From: Dendrophyllia cribrosa
Lineage: Eukaryota > Cnidaria > Anthozoa > Scleractinia > Dendrophylliidae
Assembly: GCA_024195265.1 (NCBI GenBank)
Contig: JAJLRJ010000001.1
Coordinates: 61,412,655 to 61,476,654, forward strand
DNA length: 64,000 nt
Reading direction: 5' to 3'
Shown here: positions 32,201 to 44,800 of the stretch, piece after piece
Position numbering within the stretch: position 1 is the stretch's first letter
Layout: every line of letters begins with the position of its first letter
The notes under the pieces: generated by a model
Database searches by the model: none
What the model saw: only the letters and a program-made list of their open reading frames with translations
Told to the model about the DNA's origin: nothing
Translations under genes and position numbers: made by a program

Positions 32201-35200
32201 GGGGGGGGGGGGGCACTCATGTCATTTTTCAAATTTCAAGTGAACATAAACTATAACATTAATTAGCAAAACTGGAGTGTATCTTTCAGGAAAACAAAAA
32301 TCGGTGTATGTGGGGTATGGCGGGAGGAGTAGGCGGGGCACTTATGGTACATGTCAATTAAACTGAAAGAGAAAGTACCTGTACTGGCATTTTTTTTGGG
32401 GGGGGAGGGGGGGGGGGTTATTTCTTTTTTTTATTTACAAATATGTACTTTTGTAACCAACATCTTTATGTACCTGACGTCAGTCACAAAGTTTTGCACA
32501 ATGCAAAATGCTCACGTGGTTGCTATTTATCATTTCTTATTAATATAAAATTATGTACTACTAGGTTTATTATTGGGGCATTTTTCCCTGAGGATCTTGC
32601 ATGTACTAGTATAAATGTATATACATTACTTGTTGAAACATATATAAATTAGTTAGCCTTTTCCTTTAGCTCATGGTCCATTGATTAATCAATTAATTTC
32701 ACTTATTAATATTTGGCAGGAGTATGAAGCCATAACACGGGCACTCATCAAAGGCAATCCTTCTGTTCCCGTACAGGGAAGTGCAGAAGAAGTTAAACAG
32801 GTATCATTGATAGTATGGTTTATATGTATGTACTAGAAGTATATAAATTAGATGGTTTTCACGTTACGTCACGGTGGCAATGTTGGTGTACATGATGAAC
32901 TACAAAAGAATTTTAATGAACCTCTTTTGTTATGTGCACCAACATGGCCACCATGGCCTTTGTTATTTGAGTCCCGCAGGACTGAAGGTCACGTGAGTGA
33001 AAACCATCTATTCAAACTTTTAAGCTTGTCTTCAGATAATTTAAGTAACAATTCATGTAAGAAGTAGGCAATTCTCTATTGTTCCGATGCATTTCGCTTT
33101 CCCCACATAAGAATGTTTAGATTTTCGTACTGAGAATACGTCAACCTATGGACAACATGGTTTTGAAATAAAATTTACTGAAATTTTATTTTAAAGCGAT
33201 GTTTCTTTTGTGTTACAAGATTTCATCCAATCGTGAGACTCCAAAACAATGGAAAGAAAGACTTCTAATTTTCCATGTTCCCCACATAGAATTTTTGTTG
33301 CATTTAAAATCACAATAGTTTTCACTAAAAGGGAATCAATTAGTAAACTAGAGATAAATAAATGCGCTGCCTGATGAAGTTATGGTAGATTTTCATGTTT
33401 TAGCCAATGAGGTGGACGGTTTCAACAATAGCACAATTCACACCTTTCTGCATTCCGTGCATTTGGGTTGCCTACTTCTTACACGGATTGTTACTTAATG
33501 GTAAGTGGCTAGCATATTAGATATAGTCCAATCTCAACTAACAGCCCCCAAAATGTATTTCTACCACAACCAAGTTTTCTTTATATGGCATCTGTTCCAT
33601 TCACTCAAATTATTTCTCTTATAAATTGAAAACCTGTTATGATAAGAAATTTATATCTTGTATGTTTATTTTTACTGCTAGTTGCAAATCTGGAAGAGGT
33701 ACATAGCCTGGGAAAAGAGCAACCCATTGAGAACAGAGGATACAGCCCTGCTCACTAAGAGAGGTATGTTATCATCTGTTAAAGGGGTTTCGACAAAACG
33801 CTAACCCCGGTCTGCTGACCCCCTACTGACCCCCCAACTGACCCCCTACAAAATCAACAGGGTATATCAAAAATAATACTTACTAGAAATACGTGTCTCG
33901 CAGAACCTCATGAAGCTTTGGGGAGGGTGCACCACTGGTCAAAACTTTGGTGGCGTCTCGATTTGCGTATGAGGCTTTTCGCCGTTCTACTTTGTTTTCT
34001 TTGAAAACCAAAAAAACGTTGGTAGAAGGTCCTTTCGAGGGTTAGCTTACCGTTTACCGTCTGCCATCTTTGTTTACAATGCTCCTATAGGCTTACATGA
34101 AGTAGTAACCTGCGCCATTGTCTGCGGTCACGATTTCTCTGTTGCTAGGCAACTGCAGGACACCAATGCGATATATTTTTGTGGATTTCAATCTCTCTCC
34201 TCCGCGGAGGCTCCCACCGCTATTCGAAAAAGGAAAATTATGTAAAAAAAGAGGCAGGTACAAAAGTCGGAACGGATCAACTCGAATCGGATCGGACCGG
34301 ATCCAATCCGGGTCGGATCAACTCGGATCCAGTCCGGGTCGGATCAACTCGGATCGACTTGGATCATAAAAAAATAATAAAATGAGAAAAATACAAATTT
34401 TACCCAATTGTAGGTTAAAATTCCTCTCAGAAATAGGCCAAATCAAGTATTTTTTTTTTTTCATAAATACTCGTTTATTTCAACACATACATTACTAACT
34501 TACAATACATGTTACATTCCATTACTTACGATTAATTACAGTACCATACTTACAATATAATACAATGCATCAACTTACTAACAATACTTCACGTTACATC
34601 AAGTTGCTACATTACTTACATTTTGTATACTTGATTAATGAGTTATGTCTTTAGGGAAATACTGCTAGGGCTAAACTTTCTTCATATTAAGCTAATAGAA
34701 AATAGAAAATAGAAACGAGGCATAGGAGACAAGTTGGCAATCAGAGAAAAAAACTTACAAAGTTCGTGAAATTCTGAAAGTTTAGGTCCTTGCCCTGTGT
34801 TCTACAGATCCAAATAAAATAACGCGCAATCAAAAAATAGACATCCAGTTGGTTTTTCTTAAAAACTTTAGTATTTAAGCCTAATATTATGGTTGAAGTA
34901 AAGTTAATAGTCTCTATGTCTGCGATGCCTTTGTCAGTGATGAGCCATTGCTTAAAACTTTGCCAAAAGCGTGACGTCACATTGCAAGACCAGAAAAGGT
35001 GGATTAGGCTCTCCACCTCACTTCTACAGAAAGTACACATGTCATTCTCTTTTATTCCTATTTTCTTCAAGAAATCATTTGTTGCCAGTCTTCTATGAAG
35101 TAGTTTGAATTGAAAAGTATTTAGTTTAGTTATTTTGGTACAGTTGAAAGACAGTTGGTATACTGACTCCCAATCAATTGTTTCCATATTTTCTACCTCG

Positions 35201-38200
35201 CAATCCGCACACCATTTGTTTTGACTACGGTAAGGGGGTTGCTGCTTTAGATCAATAAGTTTTTCATAGACTACTCTATTTGCCTTATTAGACTTTACAA
35301 AGCGTTCAAGAAAACTTTCGAACTTGGTGTTCCTATCTAAAAGACGATCTTTGTTTGTTTTCTCTAAAGCTTTCACTACAGATATTAGACTATGGAAAGT
35401 AAGAAAATTTGTTTGAATATTGTAACGATCTATTAATTCTTGGAGTGAGAGGTAGGTGTTGGAATCTTTCATTATATGCGCGACATTTTGTACACCTTTA
35501 GACAACCAATACTTGTAATATACAGGTCTATTTCCGATTCTTATCAAGGAATTATACCATAAGCTCGTTGATAGAAAGTGGTCAATCGAGTTCACGTCCG
35601 AATCATAACTTATTTCCGACCAAATATTCAAAAGTAAGCTTTACAACATTTAGAGCTCCATGGCATTCTCCGTGGCGTTCACCCGCCATTTTGTTTACTT
35701 GTGCCAGTTCCTTTCGGATCGTGGTTTCGTTACACGCTCCATCGATCGATCATATAAACATGGACCCAGCTAGCTAGCTGAAGGCGAGGAAGGTAAAATC
35801 TAGGACATCTTTCTCAATGACTGAATGTTTAATTTAAAGAAAATTATAGTTTCTGTAACTCAGAATGTTCATATTGTTGTTTTTTTTTTTTACAGCAGGC
35901 GATGTACTGTTGCTTTTTGTCACAAGTTTATAGAATTCGTGGTTGCGTAGCGAAAAGGAAGTTTCTTTACCGTCGAACTAACCCTGAGTCGACATGAATT
36001 TATTTATGGTGGGAGTATCGAGGTGGAAACCATGTTTAAGTCACTTTTGAATCGCCTTCCTTGTCTTCAGCTGGGTTTATATGATCAATCGATGGAGCGT
36101 GTAACGAAACCACGAGTTCGTAACCTGATCCGAGAGAAACTGGCACAAGAAACAAAATGGCGGGTGAACGCCACGGAGCTCTAAACGTTGCAAAGCTTAC
36201 TTGATTTGGCCTATTAATTTCTGAGAGAAATTTTAACCTACAATTGGGTAAAATTTTTATTTTTTTTTTTATTTCATTCTATTTTTATGATCCGAGTCGA
36301 TCCGAGTTGATCCGACCCGGACTGGATCCGAGTTGATCCGACCCGGATTGGATCCGGTCCGATCCGATCCGAGTTGATCCGTTCCGACTTTTGTACCTGC
36401 CTAAAAAAAAGTGAGCGTGCAGGGGATGCGCTTTCTTTTCCCCTCTCCCCAGGCTCCTAGTGGCACAAAGAGGCCTCTGCAGAGGAGAGAGGATTTCAGT
36501 AAAAAGCCCAGTTTTAAATTCAAAGTCTTGTCACAACGAACATTTTGGCGAAGCTGTAAATGAAACATCATAACCTACCTGATGATGCGATAAAATTTAT
36601 ACAAACAGCCAAAATCGTCGTGAAGCAGAAACAGAAACGTCTTTTGAGAATGAGATTGGCTGTGGGTTAAACAGCTAGCTGGAAAAGCTGCACGGGATTG
36701 ATTAAAGGGATTGTTAACCGAGAGGGACTGAGAGGAGACTAATGCAAATGGTGGACCAAAATGGCGGCAAATTTCAAAGACTTTAAAAATCATAAAAAAT
36801 TCATGTTTTGCTGAAATCAAAAAATTTTTTCTCAGATGTTCATTATGTGATGTATAGATTTAGATACGAAAAAAAAAAGTGTTATGGGCACTTTAATATA
36901 TTTATTAGGTCTCGCCTGTAGGTCAACTTGTCAGCCTGCAGTCAGTTGTGTCAGTTTAATTTGTAGTTTGTAGTTGGCATGAAAGTTTTTATTAATTTAT
37001 CAACTGAGTTAATAAGATAAAATTCTAAACAAGAACCAACCAAGGGTATTCTTGCCAAAACCTTTCAATTCAATTTTACAAGTTTTATTTATTGTCCTTA
37101 ATATTTAATTGACATATATATATACCATCTTGTTGTAGTGGTATATGCTTATGAACAGTGCCTTCAAACAATGGGATTTCATCCTAATGTGTGGTGTGAA
37201 GCCGCACTTTATCTGGATCAAGTCAGTCAAAAGCTATTGGACAAAGGGGTGAGTCAACTGAAGGGTGTGACACGAGGGGTACAAACAATGATTCTGGCCA
37301 CAAAATCAATGAAATTCTCCACACTTACCCAGTTTTTTTCTTCTTTTTTCTATATTAGGATCTACTTTAGTATGTTAACTGTTGATCCATATAGCACTGC
37401 ATAGTAGGTGCAAAATGAAATGTATATATACAGTGTAGGCCTCAGGTGTTGGAAGGATGTTCCAAGAGAGATATATAATGTACTTTTCCTGTGCACATCC
37501 TCTGAAACTCTTCCCTTACATCCATCTCTTGTGCCTGTAACTGTATGTGCAGGCCTGGAGTTTTTGGCCCGGAAAGTAAATTTCAGCAACAATTTCTCCA
37601 CTTCTCTTGAAGTGTTGGGACTTCTTTGTGTTAGAATATAATCCCATCTAAGAGTAAGGGAGTATCCATGCATGTACAAATTAAATTGTGGCTGTGAAAT
37701 AAGCACCAGTTGGCTAATGGGCTATCAGGTTCTCCACAAATTAATCATTTGAATGAGAGGAACACCATTTATTCTTGTCTCATTGCAGGATATGCAGGGG
37801 TCTAAAGTGCTGGGAGATGAAGCTGCTGGAATCTACGAACGAGCCATCAATGGACTGATGAAAGACAGCATGCTAATTTACTTTGCATATGCTGACTTTG
37901 AGGAGGTAATAGAATGTTTGTTAACCTTCTCTCTCCAAATTAATCAGGCTTCATATATCCTGGTTTCATATAAATTGTGATGTTCTTTCCTATGTTGCTG
38001 TTTGCTGTTTACTTCTCATATATATCAATTTCTGGAATGTATTAGAACTAATTTCAAACTAATGGCCGTAGCTTGCACATCAGGGCACCATTGCCTTTTA
38101 TTTGACAGTTTTGAGCCAATATGTTGAACAGTGCTCCTTCGATTCTGATCACTAATATTTTGTTGTTGTTTTTTGTAATGAACAGGGAAGGTTGAAGTTT

Positions 38201-41200
38201 CAGAAAGCAAAGGAAATATATGAAAAATATCTAGCCCTGGAGAATATTGATCCAACTCTGGTAAGCTAACGTAACCTATTCCCATTTAACTGGGTTCCGT
38301 ATATGTTGCGGTTTGAAAAACAAAAAATAAACTGGTTTAAAAATTTTAAAAATTGAAGAAAAAATTGAACCACAACATATACAAGTCATGTAGAATAAAT
38401 AAATTATTTGTGAATAGTGATCAGTATTACATACATGTATCTCCTTGTAATTTAAATACTAATAACAATCATTCAGAGATGTCATGAGAATTAAGGACAT
38501 GATCACTCAAGATGAATTCTCTTGATATTTTAGCAGCTTCTCCCCACTTATAATCTATAAGAATTGTATGGAGACAAGGAAGGGTAATTTGTATTTTGAT
38601 ATAATTAGGGATTAATGGGTTTTAAATACACTGACATTATATTGAATTGAAATATATTTATATATTAAATATTTCAATTTGTAGGTTTACATCCAATACA
38701 TGAAATTTGCAAGACGGTCAGAAAGCATTAAAGAGAGCCGAGCAGTTTTTAAGAGGGGGAGAGAGGATTCCAGAACAAATTTTCATGTAAGTTTTGATGC
38801 ATGTCTTCCCAGGGCCTTTCTTATTCTATCCAGGCATGAGGGAAACAGTATTTCAATATGCATGTAGGACATATTTTATGGGCCAATCTTATCATCTTTG
38901 TGTCATCACTATTAATTATAGTCATGTGGTGATTATTTTTTTTTATATGAGCCATATAATAAATTATTAAAAAGTCTTATCGTGTTTGCAGGTTTTTATT
39001 TCTGCTGCTCTTATGGAGTATTTCTGCAGTAAAGTAAGTCAATTTATATTTATTTGGAATTAATTTGTTAAATAAGGAATAAATATTTTATTAACAGTTA
39101 CTGATCAATACATTGTGTTAATATATTATTATTGACTGTCATATTATTTTAGGACAAAGCTATTGCATTTAAAATATTCGAGCTGGGATTAAAGGTAAGT
39201 CTGCAGACAGTTTTATTTCTAAAATATACAATGTATGCATATATATTTATTTTATCAATAACTTACATAATTATTGCCTCCACTAATTAATGCAGTCACA
39301 AAACATACATGTAGGCCGAGATGACATGTTTTAACTGTTTTCTTTGATGTTGGTAACAGAAATACATGGATGAAACAGACTATGTGTTGGCTTATGTAGA
39401 TTATTTATCACATTTAAATGGTAAGTACTGCTGCTTTTATTATTTATTTATTTATTAATAATTGCTTTCTGTTTTATTATAAAATAAAACCAGCAAGAAT
39501 TAATTAATTAATGAGTCATGAAGATTCCTTCAACAAGGCTTGTACAGTGTGGAGATTTACACAGTTATCAAAGGAGGCCCACTGTGCACCAGGTCTTAAT
39601 GAAATGGCCTATTTTCTGGCTTCACAATCTACTGGAACTAAATGTATTGTAAATGTGTATTACCCGGTAATTTCTAAATAAATACAGTTAATAAATACAA
39701 TTGTTTTCCCAGTCTGAATAACTTTTGTTTGCCATATACATGCATATTGAGGATTTGATTCATTATTTCACTGAGCACTCAATTGCAATGTTGATGGTTC
39801 CTTTTGTTGCAGATGACAACAATACAAGAGTGCTGTTTGAGAAGGTTCTTAGTTCCATGCCAAAAGAAAAAGCAAGGTTTGTTCACACGTGCTCTTTGCC
39901 TGAACAGACTGTCACAGATTGCATTTTTTAAGCGACTTGAGATAATTTTTCTAATAACACATACACAGACTGTCAAACCTCTATGAAGTGGTCACCCTCG
40001 TGACCGCTTAATAAAGTTTACAGTTAAATATGGGGAGCGATTTAATTCCGGGGATTTGCCAAATGACTGCTTTAAAATAGAGGGTGGCTGTTTAATAGAG
40101 GGCCGCTTAATAGAGGTTTGACTGTATATCCTTTATCATCGTCTTGTTTATTTTGTTTATTTTCATGTTTGTTTACATTCTGTAATCTTGCTTATTTCAT
40201 TTTATTTCTTCAGTGATGTATGGGGGAAATTCCTAGAATTTGAAGCCACAAGTGGTGACTTGGCCAGCTTAGTCAAGGTGGAGAAACGAAAGCTGGAAGT
40301 CTACAAAGAGGTCAGGTGTTGTTTATTCTACTCTCCATAGGGCCCATTAAAGTGGTTTTGTTGAACTGAAAATGTTGGGACGACTGTATCCGTTTGAACA
40401 GGTCGGCCAACATTGTCGGAAGTGTTGAAAATGTTGGAAGCTTGTCATAAGTATGTTTCAACAATTTTTTTAAAAAATGGTTCAAACTTTTTTCCAGCAC
40501 CACTCAAACATTTCCTTTGTTCTCAAAATATCGGATTGTGTTGAAGCCATTTCATTTTGAATACTTGATTTGTTAGCCTTATTGTTGGAACCATTTATAT
40601 AGCCTCCACGCAACTTCTATTTTTGCTTCCAACCATTTAAAGTTGGAAAAAAATGAGTAGCAACAAGGTTAAACAGCCAGGAACTGATGAAAAGAGGTAT
40701 CTATGACATGCTATAAAGCAGGAGAAGAACAAATTATAGGTTGGAATAAATTTCTCTCTCCCCCCAACCCCCCCCCCCCCCCCCTCCTCCAGTGTCCCGC
40801 CCCTTAACCCACAACCAACAAAAGTTAACATTGGAGTTGTTTGTTTTCTTAATTTCTGCATTAACTTACAGGATTTTGAGGGCCATGAAACATCAGCTCT
40901 TGTAGACAGATATAAGTACTTGGATCTCTTCCCTTGTACCCCATTGGAGCTTAAAATGATGGGCTATGTGGTGAGTCAAAAGTTAGTTCTCGATGTGCAT
41001 TGTCGATACAATTTTTATTTAGAATTTGTAACCTTTATCCCAAGTGAGCGTCTAGATGGCCCAGTATGTAGTAACATTCTCCCTCCTAATTACATGGCAA
41101 ATGTCATGGCTACTCAATTTTGTTATGGAGACACAAAGAAAGGGGTTTGTTATCAGAGAAAAGGGAATTGCAGTTAATGTCCACATGTTGATGATATGAT

Positions 41201-41584
41201 CATTTTACAGGTTTCCACAAGACAGAACAGTAGTATGCCAAGCATTCTTTCCACTGGAGCCATTCAAGATGAGCAGAGTGAAGAAAAACCATTTAAATTT
41301 CCCAGACCAGATGTATCACAGATGACACCATTCAAACCAACAGCTGGTGCTGGTAATAAGACATGATTATAATGTTACTCATCATAAGCTTAAGAAAAAG
41401 AACATGGAGGAATTTTTAACTTTTGATTTCTCACAAAGTATGACAATTAACATCTTTTGTCTCCTTTCATACAACACTGCTGCATTGCCAACAGGTTAAG
41501 AGAAAAAGAAAGTCTTTATTGTGGGGATAGGAAAGTTTCTGTGCCATGATACACTCAAATGTTTCAGTGTTACAATTCAAGTTA

Positions 41585-41668
<84 letters not shown>

Positions 41669-41816
41669 GGTTCAAATTTTTCTTTGGTTTAAAATTTTTT
41701 AAACCAGTTTGATTTTCGTTTTTCTTTGTCTCAGAATATGATAATAAATTTAAGACAAAAGAAAACAAAAATTAAACTGGTTTGAAAATTTTTAAACCAA
41801 AAAAAAAATTTGAACC

Positions 41817-41882
<66 letters not shown>

Positions 41883-44800
41883 CAACTAGAATGAATTCAA
41901 AGATATATATGACAGTTTAACTCTTGTCAGCAGCCACTTATAAAACATGTCCTAAAAAGTGGTTGCCTTGGAGACATGTTTGCTAAGGACAGGTTGCGAA
42001 TATAGAAATTGTATGTCAGGTTGCTCAAAAAAGGGTAGGGTGTGTCTCAAAAGCCAACATTTTTAAAGGAAAGTATGAAACTAAATCCAAATTTTTTAGA
42101 GGGTTGGGTGTCCAAACCAAAATCCCTTCTGTGGGAGGGGTATCAATATTTTTTCTAAAACAGCACATTCCTTTATGTCATTTTTGATGTTTTTAAATGT
42201 GTTATTTTGTTTCAGTTGGTGTTCACTCTGTACCGGGTGGAGTCTTTCCAGTGCCGCCAGCAGCAGCACATCTCATGACCATGTTACCTCCTCCATCTTG
42301 CTTTCAGGTAAATTGAATGTAGAAACCAAGTTGAAATTTTTGGACCTGATCCACAACACTTCGCTAAAATAAGCTAAAAAGCTAAAAAGCTAAAATTAGT
42401 ACAGCTCCCTCTTCTCCTTCAACCATTAATTTCTGTCAAATTGTAGCCTGAGCCCAGTTACATTTACGTAAAATATAAGTAAGATGAGCTCAGAAACCGT
42501 TTGTGGTAGTGGATTTTCTTTTGTCCCCTTACTGTCCCTTATACTCTTAAGTCTGCCTTCAATCAACAGTGTCACTGAACACCCAAGAAATTTCTCTGGT
42601 AGCTAGGGCTGACTTTTCTGTCAAATATTTATACAACCAGAGCCTCAGGACCTTATGAGTCTTTTTTTATCCATTGCATTTGATGCACTGTGAAAATCTG
42701 ACATGACTTTTGTAGTCTTTATCAGAAATACCAGTGCTACATTAAATCAACAAAATGGGCTGTTTACTTTCTTACTTTCTTTAATAAGAATTGTATTGCT
42801 CTCTTTGTTGGACATGATTGTATTACAGTCAGTTCATGTCATTTTGTTATTTTAACATTACTGTTTAAAATGTCAGATGACAGTGTTTTGGTTTGTGTTC
42901 AGGGCCCATTTGTGATGGTAGAAGACTTCATTACGTTGACTTTGGAATGTCAAATTCCTGATCTTCCACCTTCAGGTATAGTATATATATATATATATTA
43001 TATATATATTCTTTTTTATTTATTTATATTCAAGCCTGCAAATAATTTTTGTCTATAAGCAGGTCATTTGTCAGGCCAAGGACACATTTTGACCTGACAA
43101 GAAGCCAGTCTGGTCGGACAAAAATTTTCTTTGTCATTAGAAATTAAAAAAGAGACATTAGAGACATTTCCGTTCTGTATTTCAATATAGATGGTGACCC
43201 TTCGTCAGAATGTTGGTTGCAAATTCGAACGGCTTAAAATTAAAGTCAACTGAGTGAAAAATCAATACTAGCACCAGAAAGAGCACCTTTACATTAAATC
43301 AGGTATTATTTACCTGTTGATAACCGACAAATTTAAAAATGTTTGTATTATTGGCGGAAAACATATTGGCACCACACGCCTAGTCGCAAACACCTGTAAA
43401 TTTTAGGAATTTTGAAATCATGATTTCTCAAAGAAATTGTCATATATTGCCTTGAACTTTTTTCTCATTTCTATTAATTATTTTAATCCAAGCTCTTTCT
43501 TACTATGTCAATGAGATTGATTTTAAATTTTGTTGCCATTTAAAAAAGGGTCTGTTACATCTTGCGATGATATTAACTAAAATGAAGAAAGTTTGTGTTT
43601 TATGGAGAATCAGAATGTTTCTGTATCTTCCTCTTCACTTCTGAAGAGTCTCTTCAGATTCCTCAGATGAACTGACTTCATCAGAAGAATCTTCTTTTAG
43701 GGCCTGTTTACATGGAGGGAGGGTGACCCGGGTACCAGGGTCACCCTCCCAGCCGGGCTAACACATAGCCCGCCTTTACATGGGCGGGCTATTAGGGCGG
43801 GCTATCATATAGGTGAGCTATCTTTTTTTTTGGCGGGCTCTTAAATTGTTTTGGCGGGCTCATGTTTTGGCGGACTTTTTTTATTGCAACGGCACGCTTT
43901 ATATTGAGCACGACATATTAACAAACATGGAAGCAAGAAGAAAGGCTATAGCGGCGAGTTTGCTGTTTTTATTGCGTGTTTTCACGGGTAATTTCAAGTC
44001 AAAAGACATAGCCCGCCTAGGAGGGTGACCCTGGGGTGACCGTTTACATGCAGAAAAGATAGCCCGCCTAGGAGGGTTACCCTGGCAAGCAGACAGGGTG
44101 ACCCGGGTAGGCGGGTGACCCTGTCTATCATGTAAACACTTCAGTGTGTTTTGTAAAGAAATGTATGAAAAGTTGGCCCTCCCAGGGTAGCCCGGCTAGG
44201 AGGGTGACCCTGCTACCCGGGTCACCCTCCCTCCATGTAAACAGGCATGTAAACGGTCACCCCAGGGTCACCCTCCTAGGCGGGCTATCTCTTTTGACTT
44301 GAAATTACCCGTGAAAACAAGCAATAAAAACAGCAAACTCGCCGCTATAGCCTTTCTTCTTGCTGCCATGTTTGTTAATATGTCGTGCTTAATAAAGCGT
44401 GCCGTTGCAATAAAAAAGTCCGCCAAAACATGAGCCCGCCAAAACAATTTAAGAGCCCGCCAAAAAAAAGATAGCTCACCTATATGATAGCCCGCCCTAA
44501 TAGCCCGCCCATGTAAAGGCGGGCTATGTGTTAGCCCGGCTGGGAGGGTGACCCTGGTACCCGGGTCACCCTCCCTCCATGTAAACAGGCCCTTAGAAGA
44601 ACACATTTTGTTGACCTCTGCTTGTAGACGTTCCTGGACTGTTTAAAACTCACAGTAACATTCAGAGACTTGAAAATTGGCCTGATTACATGAATTCTTC
44701 GACTTCTTTTGAAAGCAAGTTTCCCCTGAAAGACTCTTTTTTTTCGGGATCAATTAAATAGAAAATTTGTGTAATTAGATTTAATGTAACACGTTGAAAT

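Noticed and set aside
31793..32266. 157-codon plus-strand frame in CSTF3 intron 10
   Set aside because: Runs across a MITE edge and a G tract coding poly-Gly; no domain.
34741..35631. A 296-codon frame, the longest uninterrupted frame outside the GPCRs
   Set aside because: It is the truncated 3' part of a LINE, beginning exactly at the insertion junction on a non-ATG codon and followed by a poly(A) tail.
43813..44606. Similar 71- and 112-codon frames on opposite strands
   Set aside because: They are mirror images in the arms of a palindrome, so similarity reflects DNA structure, not a protein family.
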